Shown: positions 43,060 through 54,461, counted from the first letter of the stretch. The stretch: 64,000 nt of DNA from Serpula lacrymans var. lacrymans S7.9 (GCF_000218685.1 NW_006763290.1:2565570-2629569), one strand, 5' to 3'. Translations and numbers: made by a program. The notes: a model not told the origin generated them from the sequence alone.

Positions 43060-45370
43060 AGCTATTCAAACTACATTGTTTGCCCATCCATTTCTATTCT
43101 TTGCCTATGAAGAGAACTCTTTGTCAGTATGGAAAACAAAAGATGCTCTCTTGCCTTGGTATTGCAGATTGAAGTGTATAATGTCACAAGATCTGAAGAT
43201 GGTGAAGTCACCTTGCCTTAATTCCAAGACCAGACCTGTTGAGGCCGTGACAAGGGCACCACCTTGGAAATTACCAATAGGAAGGACAAGACAGAAGTCC
43301 TTGACTTTGCTATCTCAATGACCTTTGGTAGAGACATTGAGGTTAATCACCAGTGAAAGGAAGGGGAATATTGGAGATGAATTGTTGCCAGGCAAAATTG
43401 ACGCAACTTCAGCCAATAGCTCATACTCCTCAGGCAGCTGGAGCTCAATCTTGTGGATAGGGTGGTTATTAAATTAGATACCACAATATTGTACTATATT
43501 TAAGCTTACCACATCATGGATCCAATGGAATAGGTCTGCAAAGACAACTTTGATAGTCTGGTAAATAGTGTTGTGATCTTTGATTTCCTTGGACAGGTAA
43601 GGGATCATCTGGGAATAGTTGGTACAACATCCATCTTCCCTCTCTAACATGAGAGGCAAAATCTCAGTTGGAGTGTCATCTCCCTGGTTTTCAAGGAAGT
43701 TAGTGGGCAGCTAGAAAGGAATAACATAACTGTATTAATACTTACCCTTGTGCAGTGACAGTTGTACCAGAAAAAGTGTAGCACCTCAAATATGTCATCC
43801 TCATCATGTTGACCAGGCTTCTCAGTAAGCAGCTCATTATTCTCAAATGCAGCCAGGAGCTTTGGCTGTAGTGATGAGCGGATATATTCTGGGAGGGATG
43901 TGCAAAAAAAGACCATGAGGGAGCCGTCTGATTTGCGAATATTGAGTGATTGGCTGATATCAAGAAGTTTGATAAGGCACCAAACACTTGAGTGTACAAT
44001 GAACTTACCCCAAAATGATGTTTGCTGGGATTCTCAGGTACATCTCACATGTAGCCTTTACACTGTCTTGATACTGAGACTGAAGCTAACAATAACTCAG
44101 ATAAATGATCAGATAAGGCTCCCAATGTGTAGCCACATATCTGTGTGCACAAGTCATTTCCTTTTCCTTCTTAGTCCACAGGACATTGGCATTGCAATCA
44201 TGTTCTGCCTGAAAGACTTTGTTTGCAGCCAAATAATGATTACAAAATGTAGGGATGATGATGGTGTTTTTCTGGCTGAGAAAGTGGGATGGATAGGAGT
44301 TGGGAAGAGGATAGTCCTTTTCCTCATTGATTTCAGTCAATGGGGGACTGTACGGCCTACTCAAAAATGAGTGTTCTAGTGGTGCAAGCATGTTGTAACC
44401 CAGTTGGTGCAGAGGGATAGCTGGATTACCAGCACAAATAGTGGAAGTGTAGCAAGACTGCCAGGTGACACAGTCACGCTCAAGTAAGACAAAGCTACTA
44501 GATATATTGTCATTAGCAAGGATATCCTATTAAACTTCAATAAAGCTAAAAACTATAGCACGCACTTGAAGATAACAGAATCAAAAAAATGGTCTGAAGA
44601 GCTGATATTTGTGCAATCAAATTCATTGGCTAGCTGATGCTCCACAAGTATAGCCGGGGAGAACATTGATGCCATGCTGATGGGCAAAGAGAGGCACATG
44701 TGACGGATAGTAGGAATGATGCGGTCAATAATTAAATTTCCCTCAATGGTTCCTTTTTAAAGCTTGTCAGAGGTGTACAAGAGGCAACTATTTTTAATTC
44801 TTACCTTTTTTTGGTATTCTTAGCAAATTTGCAAGGTCCCATGGTGAAGTTCCCTCCATGGCAGCAACTGAAACACAAAGACCCAGACCAGCAATAAGTA
44901 CTAATAAATATATATAGCCTCCACCAGCAAGGGCTGCAAACTTGCTTCCAGTGGAATGCCAGCTTTGGAACGACCTTTTGCTGGATTTGTTGGACAGATG
45001 CGCAATTTCTTGATTGTGTATTCCATTGAGAGAGAGACCTGTTTGTATTTTGTTACTACAATTTGAGATATGAGTGAAGAATATTGAATATGAGAGAAAA
45101 ACAAGTGTACTTACCTTTGTCATTTTGTGACAAGCTGCATAAAGTTGACCATCAGAAGAAAGTTGACGGCTATGTCCTTGCCACTAAGTCCCTTGCAACA
45201 AGATATGCTCCCTCCTAGATTGCAGACTTGACGTTCAGGAGCCAAGCTTCTGGGTTGTGCGTGTCAGAGCCCCAACAAGTAGATGAAAGAGTGGCAATGA
45301 TGTCATTGACATTCTTGCTTGTGTTGATCCAGGGACTACTTTGTTGTTACCATGTACCTTTGCCACCCTG
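43060..45370 (-). pseudogene. TET/JBP-family 2-oxoglutarate/Fe(II) dioxygenase, copy 1
   Basis: Minus-strand exons in order: PEAWLLNVKSAI*EGAYLVAR (about 45250-45180), WHSTGSKFAALAGGG (44975-44930), AAMEGTSPWDLANLLRIPKK, SSDHFFDSVI (about 44605-44575), and AIPLHQLGYNMLAPLEHSFL (44430-44360). Then HRYVATHWEPYLIIYLSYC (about 44150-44090), NYSQMIPYLSKEIKDHNTIY (43630-43570) and the double-stranded beta-helix core (43440-43080): ASILPGNNSSPIFPF, FCLVLPIGNFQGGALV, GDFTIFRSCDIIHFNL, GKRASFVFHTDKEF. Family members oxidise 5-methylcytosine or thymine in DNA. In the HxD iron-binding motif the middle codon is a stop (CAT TGA GAT, 43312-43320), and a second stop (TAG, 43105-43107) is where WAKNRNGW is expected. 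The distal His and the Arg are present. Clearly a pseudogene. Confidence 0.75.
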
Positions 45371-45959
45371 ATGCTGCAGTGAAAAAGTAATACCACCCCT
45401 AGGACAAGGGCGATGGGGCTCAGAAGCCGGTGCCAGGTCTTGAGGTCATTGAGCTTACTTCAGTCACCCCTCTGGGACATACCTCTTAGCTTCATATATA
45501 TCTATATACCTATGTACCTAAGAGATCGTAATATGCCGGTCTTCCCTGGTCTATCATAATTACTGGGTATGTCCCTTGGGCCAACTACTCTCTTGTCCCA
45601 GGGACAACTGCTCTGTGATCCCAGGGACAACCACACTATTATCCCCATAATATTTTAGATATTGTCCTATCAACTCAAGCTCAATCCCCAGATATGATCA
45701 CAGAATCCTGGTAGCTACCAAGTATCCTTGAGTATTGTCTCAAAAATATCTCTATAATTTTGGTACTTACCATAAAACCCCTGCTTCTTTGTTTATATGT
45801 ATAGTTTCTTGGGGTTTTGGTCTACTTAATATAAATTCAACTGCAAAGGGCCCAATCTATTTCTAAATATTGATTTTATTCACAGGTGCAGGTGGTGGGT
45901 CTTTCAGACCATTTCCCTTCTACAGAAGAGTCCCATCTGAAAGACTACTGCTGGAATTG
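45371..45959. other. Spacer with degenerate CCCAGGGACA words
   Basis: No gene. Between 45540 and 45670 are words such as GTCCCAGGGACAACTGCTCT, loosely related to the minisatellite that starts at 45960. Confidence 0.45.
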
Positions 45960-47405
45960 AGAAGTGCTACCAGAGGTACAAAGACTATGGTCCCAAGAAG
46001 CTGAAAAAGGTAAAGTGGGACAAGTCCCTATAATTCTGGTTGTCATCTCAAAGGATGTCTATATCAATCCCTGGGAAAGTCCCTATTTGTTAGGGACTTC
46101 TGAAAGAATATTCCCAGTTTCACAGGTGTTAGTAAAAGGGATATCTGTACATCTCTGGGACTTCCCATGGGATATCCCCATATACCCACAGGTCATGCTC
46201 AGGGATGTCTGAGTATGTCTGAGACTTTCCAAGGAATAACCCTATATTCTCATATTTTATCCCAGTGGGTGTCCCCATTTTCCCAAATATTATCCCAGGG
46301 GATGTTTCCATCATCCCAAGTGTTGGTCCATGGGATGTCCCTATCTTCCCAAATGCTATCCCTGGTGATGTCCCCATTTTCCCAAATGTTAGTATATCAG
46401 ATATCCCCATCTTCCCAAATGTTATCCCCAGGGATATCCCTATTTTCCCTGAATCTATCCCAAGGATGTCCCCATATTCCCAAATATTATCCCCAGGGGT
46501 GTCCCCATCTTCCTAGATGTTATCCCCAGGGATATCCCTATTTTCCCCAAATTTATCCCAGGGATGTCCCTGTATGCTTGGGACTTCCCCAGGGACTTCC
46601 TTATTTTCACAAAAATTATCCCAAGGGATGTCCCCATATTCCCAGTTTCTATCTCATGGAATATCCCTATCTTCCTGAGTGTTAGTACAGGGGATGACCC
46701 CATGTTCCCAGATATTATCTCCAGAGATGTCTCTATGTGTCTGGTACTTCCCTAGGGATATCCCAATTTTTCTGTGAGTAAGTACAAGGGATGTCCCTGT
46801 TTTCACAAATATTACCCCAGGGGATGTCCCAATATGTTTGTGACTTCCTGGGGATATCCCCATCTTCCCAAATAATATTCTAGGGGATGTCTGTATATGT
46901 CTGGGGCTTTCAAAATCTATCCCAAGGGACATATGTCTCTGTTTTCCAAATTCTATCCCAAGGGATATCCCCACCATCCCAAATGTTAGTTAGTACAAGA
47001 AATATCCCCATTTCCCAAATATTATACCCAATGATGTTTCTATGTCTATAAAGAAGGGGATGGTGGTCCCAAAATTTGCCACATGGGGAGCACTTTTTTC
47101 AGCAAGGTCTTTCCATGTGGTTTTTGAGTTCTGTAGTGCAGTCAGTAGTTTTTTGTAGTGAGTGTAGTGGAGTGCTTAATCATTTTTAATACATAATGAA
47201 AACCCAATAACTGAACAGGAACACATATTCCCAATGAAAATTATTACTATTTATGTGGCACAGACTTTGCATACTCCCAGTGGCAGAGCCACGGGTTGGA
47301 ACTCATGTCTGGGAGTTCTTAAGGGATATCCCCATCTTCCCAAATAATGTTTGGTACATGTCTGGGGTTTTCAATTTTTATCCCAAGGGATGTCCCCATC
47401 TCCCC
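45960..47405. repeat. 33-bp minisatellite
   Basis: Tandem, imperfect copies of a unit close to GGGATGTCCCCATCTTCCCA followed by AATGTTATCCCCA. The core array is about 46200-46980, with sparser copies to 47405. Some units contain longer variants ending ATGTCTGGGACTTCCC. Because the period is a multiple of three, several frames on both strands stay open (for example 46167-46685 and 46129-46410) and would give 11-residue repeats such as GDVPIFPNVIP. These are probably a by-product of the period, not genes. Confidence 0.8.
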
Positions 47406-47408
47406 AAA

Positions 47409-47810
47409 TATAACAACCAAGAGTTTCTTACTCTGGCGCACAACTTGGACAAGCAAAGAGAGAGAGAAAGAGGGATCACCCCTCAGGTTTCAACCAGTCT
47501 GTTGTGCTAGACAACAGGAGGACTCGCTGAGTCCTTCCCATGTATTGCTCCTGTATATATACTAAAATACATGAGGTACTGTACAGTTGTAAATAAAGTT
47601 TAAAGTCCAACGTTTAGCATGTGACCAGTCACATGGTGAGCCTAGACACTGGTCAGGTGATGTGTCACATGATTGGTCATGTGACTTATGAAAAGTCCGA
47701 AAATGTAATGTAAAGTAAATGGTCACATGATCAGTCATGTGACTTGGAAAATAAAAAGTAAAAGTACAAAAAGTGAAGCGTAAGTAGGTGCTGGTATGTC
47801 AATTGTAACA
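47409..47810 (-). mobile_element. Solo LTR, LTR-A, E-box-rich subfamily
   Basis: A 402-bp copy with perfect CCAAA direct repeats (47404-47408 and 47811-47815), inserted in the minisatellite. Its U3 region lacks the ATGACATCATCAGCC segment. Instead it has several CACATG-centred palindromes (GTCACATGATCAGTCATGTG, GTCACATGATTGG). Confidence 0.9.
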
Positions 47811-47890
47811 CCAAATGTGATCCCCAATGATGTCCCTGCATAACTGGGATTTCCCCCTTTCCCAAAAGTTAGTACAAGGGATGTCCCCAT

Positions 47891-48177
47891 TAATAAAACT
47901 AAGTAAAACTACAATGGATGTTAGTTTAAGGTGATCTCTAATAAATGTAATGTAACATACCTCAGCCGCTGCCCGAGAGGCTATAGAAACAACTAAGGTA
48001 TTTCTATACTAAACCCCCTACTACTTATAGTCGGAGGTGCTATTCGCTACAGTATAATGACTCCTAGGAGTACAATTGTGCTCCTAGGAGAACAATGGTT
48101 ACTCCATGGAGTGGTGGCTATGCTCCATGGAGAACAATGGCTGCTTTGGCAGAGACCGGGTTTATCCGGTTTTGTCA
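47891..48177 (-). mobile_element. Palindrome-rich repeat (element D), inverted copy
   Basis: The reverse complement runs from TGACAAAACCGGATAAACCC to AGTTTTATTA and matches 52552-52818 and 60351-60672. It contains four 10-bp palindromes (CTCCATGGAG twice, CTCCTAGGAG twice), one more than the other copies. The flanks (CCCAT and ACTTA) do not match, so its ends may have been rearranged. Confidence 0.7.
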
Positions 48178-48189
48178 ACTTATTGCTGT

Positions 48190-48660
48190 GGGAAAAAAAC
48201 AATAATGAACCTACAACAGGTGAGAAAGAGTCTTGTGTGCCATTTGAGATAACACTATATTGAAGAGCAATAGGCATGATGACAAATGCAGTACTTTCCA
48301 AGGCTGGTGATTGTTTGTAGGTGTGTACAAGCCTCTGTGTGAGTTAACTTACCCTCCTCTGTGAAGGGTGTTGATGCCATTGGTGTCACGGGGGACTGCT
48401 TTGGAGAGGGAGACACAGGCTGTAGCTGTGTGGAGGGAGATATCTTGCTAGTGGAAATTGACAACTGAAGTGAGATTGGTGGTGGCAATACCGCCTTGGG
48501 GTAGGTAGGAGAGTGTTCTCTCACAGACCCCCTAGACTGAGATACTGTGACTGTGGCGCAAAAGGTGGAGCTAGCGCTCATTGATCCTGAGTGAGTAGAA
48601 AGCATGGTTAGACTGCTGATTGCGTATCCAGTAGGCTCACCTGTAGGCATATTTCTATAT
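48190..48660 (-). pseudogene. Ser/Thr/Pro-rich hypothetical fragment
   Basis: Minus strand: MPTGEPTGYAISSLTMLSTH.. with SISTSKISPSTQLQPVSPSP. A plausible intron (GTAAGT at about 48350) and a second exon MESTAFVIMPIALQYSVISN follow, before the sequence runs into element D. It looks like a disordered N-terminus of a larger protein. The family is not recognised. Confidence 0.35.
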
Positions 48661-49160
48661 ACTCAATATATTATTTTCATGATTCAACACTTTATTCGAG
48701 CCTACGCTAATATTTCAAGTACTAGATAATTCATTTACAGTCCGACTTTTCACCCTATAATTATGGGAAAATGTTTCCCCATTGGGATTCAAAAACTCGG
48801 ACTTTTCCTTCTCATTTTTATGCTCATTTTTAGAATAGTTACACCTCACTTTGTATTGCACAAAACTGAGGTCAGTAGATACAGTCTTTTCCACATCTTC
48901 ATTTACTTATTATGCTTCAGTATTGATTTCTTAGGTACAGCATAATAAATAAGAGTTTGTATTGCACAAAACTGAGTATTGATTTCTTAGATCACCTCCC
49001 TTTATAAGTACCTATTATATATTTTTATGCTGGACACATGTACTGACCTTCTATTGGATTCAGAGAGCTGCACAGCTATTTGCATGGTAAACAGGTATGC
49101 TGCTCATCCTTATTCACATAGCTGGTAACAGGCGTCAAGTGTTAACAGAGCATGCAAACT
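48661..49160. other. No gene recognised
   Basis: AT-rich DNA. TTTGTATTGCACAAAACTGAG occurs twice in short form (about 48850 and 48956), a small direct duplication that includes TATTGATTTCTTAG. Nothing else is identified. Confidence 0.4.
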
Positions 49161-49166
49161 GAGCAT

Positions 49167-49338
49167 GGGAATCAGGTGTGCCGAGTGTCCTGATTCCCAC
49201 GCCCTGGTGTTCTGTTCTGCTAAGCAAACAAACAATGGACCACACCCAGGGTGGCACACCTGATTCCCACGCCAGTATATGCCACTCTGCTGAGTTGGCT
49301 CAAATTGAGTATGCTCTGAGTCTGCTGTGGGAATCAGG
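49167..49338. repeat. Cluster of inverted GGGAATCAGG / CCTGATTCCC words
   Basis: GGGAATCAGG is at 49167 and 49329, and CCTGATTCCC at 49189 and 49259, each within longer similar contexts (TGTGCC, ACGCC). The first pair forms a 10-bp-arm hairpin. These may be ends of very small nested inverted-repeat elements. They lie just upstream of TET/JBP copy 2. Confidence 0.5.
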
Positions 49339-49374
49339 TGTGTCCACAATCCAGTTGGATTGGCAGATTTCTAT

Positions 49375-51977
49375 GCTCAACTTAGGCAGGTTCTCTCTTC
49401 ACTGAGTCCTACTGACCTTTTTGTTATGATAGACGAACTTACAAACCACATCTCCAACCCTACACTCCAGATGTCAAACAACTTGGACATCTCAACAATT
49501 CCATCCATATAATCAAGATGTCCAAGACATATCAGATGTAGAAGAAGAAGATATCCAGGCTATCCAGGCCCACTGTTCACATTGTCCACGCTGCCCACAA
49601 TATCCTTGTCCCAGCGGTGGAGTAGCGCCTGCCACTTCCTCTTCTGCACAGCAGTGGGAGGCAAGGGATGCTCCAGCTCCAGCTACTAGGAACAGCTCAA
49701 GCATCAACTCATTCATTGCTGACCTTGCAGCCGCCCATTCTGTTTCACCAGCATTTCAAACAGATGAGTGGGTAGAATCTGCTACTTCACTCATCACAAG
49801 GGCCCCCAGCCACTACACTGATGAGACATTGACATCAATTGTGGCAAGATGTCATTGTGTAACAGGGAAAAATGTCTGTCAATTTTTTGCTTATGATTAA
49901 CTACATTTAATTAGTTGCAAAATGTGAAAGGTAAGTGTTAAATCTGACTCATTCACAGCCTTATTATAAATGGTTTTTCTTCAGCACTTATGTTCAAGGA
50001 GGGGCGTACTTTGGATGCAATATGGACAGACCTTCCTCCTCCAAAGCCATCCAAAAAGAGGTTTGAACAATGGCATGCAATTGGTTGTAAATTTGCAGCC
50101 ATTGCATCTGGTGGTCAGTTTTTTGCATCTTTGTACTTTATTACTTTGTGTCTGATTAATCAGATTAACTTTCAGGTTCTATATACGCACTCCTACTTGT
50201 GGCTGGACTGAATTTTTGCATTCAGCTTGCTAAGATGGATGGAATGACGCCATGGAAAATAGGGAATACATTAAGGTAGCCTTCAGATGGTAAGTTTTTA
50301 CCTTTATTGTTGATTACATATATTTTACTACGGCTACAGAGAACCCCTCTGGGCATCTTGTGATTTCAAGGATAATTACAATGATTGCCAGGCTACGCCA
50401 ACTTTTGCCCATCAAGATGGAAAGTATGTTCTCTCAAGCCCTTCTTTCACATTATGGACTACCGACAAAACTTGATTGCACCAATCTGGAGGCAACTGAC
50501 CACTTTTTTAGTGTAATCAGATTTTAGCAAGTATACTTCCTTGTTTTGTTTCCTTATCTTTATGATTGTATTATATAGAATATTTCATCTGCTTCCACAT
50601 TGATATGATTGCTGGAAAATGTGTCTGCTCCCAGTGGACAACTTCAGAGTGCCCTTTCAGCAGTATGGTCAAGCTCTTCTTGGCACTGACCATGCTGAGG
50701 GGCATTTTCTAACATCATTATATGATATTGAGAGTCAGCCTGATATGTCAGCTCATGTTGCAGCTCCCATTTTAGATGACTCTTCCACCACTCCTTTTAC
50801 CATTGTCACCACATTTGACCCCTAATCCCAGGTGAACTTGAAGTTTCCAGCACCGCGATCTCCTGAAGAAAAGTTTGCGTGACTGAAGGTGAAAGGGAAA
50901 AAGCAAGCTATGCTGTTATGTCTGTCAACATAGAAGATCTAGAAGCTAAGGTATGTTTGTCCACACAACATACAAAATTTACATTTTAATTCACAGACAC
51001 AGCTTAAAATTCACTATATTGACGGCACAAGATCAGAGTCATCACCTGATCTTTATATATCTTTATTGATCCTCCCCAGCCCAGGTCTTACACTGTGCAA
51101 CAAGGGCAAGTCTCTCATGCTGTCTCTCAACAACTCTATGCCTCCTTCATTGCACAATCATATCTTCAATAATCTGGTGTTATGTTTGTGTCCCACAGCC
51201 AAAATACAGTATACAGATTTTGCTCAGGAGGGAATTGGTTTTCAGTTTGAGGCTTTCATTTTTCATAGTACAACTGTTATTGTACTCAGGTGAGGATCTC
51301 AATTCATTATATCTCCTTACCTAATTCAAAAAGCAGGGAAATAACACACCAAAAGATGTCCCACCTCTCATGATAAAGAAGGTGCATGCTTCACGGACAA
51401 ACTATAGCCAGCTAACACCCTATGCATCCAAGGAGATGCAAACCCACGCTACCATGTATCAACATCTCAAAACCATATTTTCAGACTTGCTTGAATGGAT
51501 TGATAATATTGTTTTTTTTTTGTTTATTAGACATATTCTGATTGATCTATGTAGCTATTGGCTTATTTTCCTGAATAATATGCCATACTCAGTAAGACTG
51601 CCAATATATTACCTGGAAATAATTGCTCTGCTGTTTACCCTTTCATTAGCTTAGTGGTCAATGGAACTAAAGCTCACTTTAATGCAAAGGACAAAACTTT
51701 ATGCCTTGTGCTCACACTGGATAAGCACAAAAGGGGGAAACTATGCCTGGTGGAACCTGGATTGGTGTTGCAACTTAACAAGGGAGATTTTGTGGTGTTT
51801 CCTTCATGCAATATCACTCACATGAATTTGCACTTTAAGGGTGAGAGGTGTTCTATTGTCTTGCAAACTGACAAAGAGATGGAAAGCTGGGCTGAAGGAC
51901 ATAATGGTTGGGGGCAAGCAATGTTAACTTCAATTAGGTGTTTAATTTCATCACACAATTGTGTAAGTAGCCGGCCG
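49375..51977 (+). pseudogene. TET/JBP-family 2-oxoglutarate/Fe(II) dioxygenase, copy 2
   Basis: Plus-strand exons: LSSLSPTDLFVMIDELTNH, then after a frame break NQDVQDISDVEEEDIQAI with a Cys/His run HCSHCPRCPQYPC (49510-49610). SPAFQTDEWVESATSLI follows. Then RFEQWHAIGCKFAAIASGG, an intron, SIYALLLVAGLNFCIQLAKM, GMTPWKIGNTLR and TNLEATDHFFSVI (about 50480-50520). These blocks parallel copy 1. After a diverged stretch come SRTNYSQLTPYASKEMQTHA (51400-51450) and the beta-helix core: AYFPE*YAILSKTANILPGN, TLCLVLTLDKHKRGKLCLVE, GDFVVFPSCNITHMNLHFKG, CSIVLQTDKEMESW. The HxD motif reads HFN (51675-51683), so an iron ligand is lost. There is an in-frame TAA at 51576-51578. The C-terminus is cut by the LTR at 51978. 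Confidence 0.75.
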
Positions 51978-52903
51978 TGTCACATCCATACCAGAAGACA
52001 GAACTCTGGCATTTCCGGAGGAGTTGTTCTCTGGGCCCAAAACCCCCCAAACCATTGGTATACTCAGGATTATGTTCCTTGTGGTCTGCCAGCTGGCATA
52101 ACTCTATGCTCTATTCCCACATGGTACTCCAGTTGTCCACTCTGGTACTCCTGCACCAGACTTCTAGTTTGCCATACGTTTCTCCTCGCACGTTCTAGTA
52201 TTCCTTGTGGACTCTGTAGTTAAACCTTATGATACACTCCTTGCACATACATTCTCCTCTCGCTAGATAATTGTCTGCATGGAACTCTGTACCTACATTA
52301 CGGGTTACTCCTTATAAGCTCCTGCTCCCCCGACAGTATATAAGCTGTAACTCCTGTACTCTGTTCCTGCAGTTTGAATATCAACTAGATTCTCTTGCTT
52401 TCTTACCAGTCCTTTTCTAAAGACCTTTCCAATCCTTCTCTGAAGGATCTTTATTCTACTCCCTTTCATCCTCTACTTCTCCTACATCCACTTCCAACGA
52501 GTTAAGGACCAAGGTCCGTGAAAGGGTCTAGCGCACGAGCTAAGCCAATTCTGACAAAATCAGATAAACCCAGTCTCTGCCGAAGCAGCCATTGTTCTCC
52601 ATGGAGCATAGCCACCACTTCATGGAGTCACCATTATTCTCCTAGGAGTCATTATACTATAGCGAGTAGCACCTCCGACTATAAGTAGTAGGGGGTTTAG
52701 TATAGAAATATCTCAGTCGTTTCTATAGCCTCTTGGGCAGCGGCTGATGTATGTTACATTACATTTATTAGAGATCACCTTAAACTAACATCCATTGTAG
52801 TTTCACATAGTTTTATTAAATTCCCCATCTCATCCTCCGTACTCTGTTACTCTGTCCCTGTACTCCACAGCTCCATTACTCTGAAAAGGCCACGGTTCTG
52901 ACA
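51978..52903 (+). mobile_element. Solo LTR, family LTR-D, with nested element D
   Basis: It begins TGTCACATCC and ends GTTCTGACA, an inverted TGTCA/TGACA pair. The flanks GGCCG and GGCCC match at 4 of 5 bases. It has a GTATATAAGC TATA-like box at about 52335 and a TCTAGCGCACGAGCTAAGCC segment that recurs at 58765. The total of 926 bp includes the 267-bp element D plus its 5-bp duplication. It interrupts the end of TET/JBP copy 2. Confidence 0.65.
52552..52818 (+). mobile_element. Palindrome-rich repeat (element D), nested in LTR-D
   Basis: 267 bp, TGACAAAATCAGATAAACCC to AGTTTTATTA, flanked by perfect AATTC direct repeats (52547-52551 and 52819-52823). It contains CTCCATGGAG, a decayed TTCATGGAG and CTCCTAGGAG palindromes. 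It has no coding capacity. Confidence 0.75.
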
Positions 52904-53070
52904 GGCCCCTACGGACAATCTGAATGTAATTTGAGATATTGTTGAATATTTGTATTTGTACGCATTTGTAAAGTAAAAGGTTTGAAATCTGAGAGATTTT
53001 ACCCAGTAAAATATTGGCTGCTACTAGTCAATATTTGCATTTTAGTCTGGTTTATACCTTACTCTATTCT

Positions 53071-54460
53071 ATGGCTCCTAAAACTAGGTCTGGACAACCT
53101 CAAAAAAAGCAAGGTCTTGCTACTTCAGCAAGGAACAGAAGGGACAAGGCCAAAAAAGCTACATCCTCCAAGAATAGAGATGAAGGCTTAACTATGAAGG
53201 AGAGAAAAATATTAGAGAACCTTCAAAAGAAACTCAAGGCTGCAGAAGTACAAGCTAATGAGGAAAGATTAATAGGTACACCTTTGTTTATTTATCTATC
53301 TATAATTCTTATTGACACTGTCCTTTAAAATACAGATATACATAGAAAAACTGCTGACATGCTTGAGGCTGAAGTTGGTGATGTTGATCAGAGCAGTAAC
53401 AAAGGGGATGAAGAAGAGGATGAAAAACCCATTCATAAAAGGGCAAGGAGGATAGCTGAAGATGAGATCTATGAAGAACTTGACAATGAGGAAGAAGAGT
53501 GAATGAGTTCAATGAGGCCAAATGGTATGTCAAATCAACTACTCTGGTACAGCATGCTGACCTTAATATAACCACAGATGATTATACTCCTCCTGCTACA
53601 CCTACCTCTAGTATATCTCCTGTGAATGAAGTTGGCAATTCTGAATATGAGCCTGCAGAGCGTCCTAGGTCTATGGGTAATGAAGTAAGCAACGTCCTCC
53701 ACTACTAAAATGCACAGATAATATATCATATTATTTTACAGATAATTTGCCAAGATTTAAATGAGAGGATTTTTAATACAAGTCGTGGAATTACCCCTTC
53801 TGCAACTTCATCAAAAGTCTCAAAGGAAAAATCATTCCCATTGACATTTTTTCATATCATAAAACAGGTTGCAATGTCTAGCTTTAGCCCTACTTCAGCA
53901 AAATTAGCTAAATCAGGCCATTCATATTTGAGGGTATCACTAGCTACATCAAAAGGTTTTCTTTCAATTGAAGAGCATGATAATTTGGTCTGGACTGCAC
54001 TGACAAATTTTCCACCACTTTAAGTGCCAAAATGTTGAAGCTGGAGGATGTGGAGAATGAGCTATTAAAAGGGAGAATTATGGACTACGTACACCAAATC
54101 TCTATATTTTTGATTGTTTTACAATACTAATAAAACTCCACAGGTTTGGTCAGCTTCTTCCCAGATGAGGGGTGAAGTCAAGCAAAAAGCACATTTATTG
54201 GTAATTTCAGAGTATGGGCTTGCAACAGATAATCTTCCAGAAGAAATATGTGATGTGGTAGAATGGCTTTTAAACAATGGAAAAGTTATTTTCATCTTTG
54301 GTGACCTGGATGTCAAGGTGAGTATACATATTATTTCATCTTCACCACACTAAATATATAACAAATGTTCCACTCCAGGTCCGTACATATGACAAACAAA
54401 AAACTTTTAGTCATAATATTATTAAATTTATTCTTCAAGTCCAATAGTTTCACAAGAAGG
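53071..54460 (+). pseudogene. DUF6532-like agaricomycete hypothetical protein, truncated
   Basis: ATG 53071: a basic N-terminus (MAPKTRSGQPQKKQGLATSA) is followed by a coiled-coil-like stretch (LTMKERKILENLQKKLKAAE). After an intron comes an acidic region. A linker with DDYTPPATPTSSISP and a later exon SATSSKVSKEKSFPLT follow. The conserved part is VWSASSQMRGEVKQKAHLLV, then PEEICDVVEWLLNNGKVIFI and RTYDKQKTFSHNIIKFILQV (54380-54440), ending Q*FHKKAI. This matches the multi-copy mushroom DUF6532 family, whose function is unknown. The TAG lies where the family has Trp (VQWF). The gene is cut by a CATCAGG-type element at 54462, and a stop also occurs after NFPPL. Confidence 0.55.
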
Positions 54461-54461
54461 C

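Noticed and set aside
46129..46703. Long open frames on both strands in the 33-bp repeat
   Set aside because: They follow from a repeat period divisible by three. There is no independent coding signal, and several overlapping frames are equally open.
45960..47405. A CRISPR array
   Set aside because: This is a fungal nuclear-type sequence. The units are contiguous, imperfect and without unique spacers, so it is a minisatellite.
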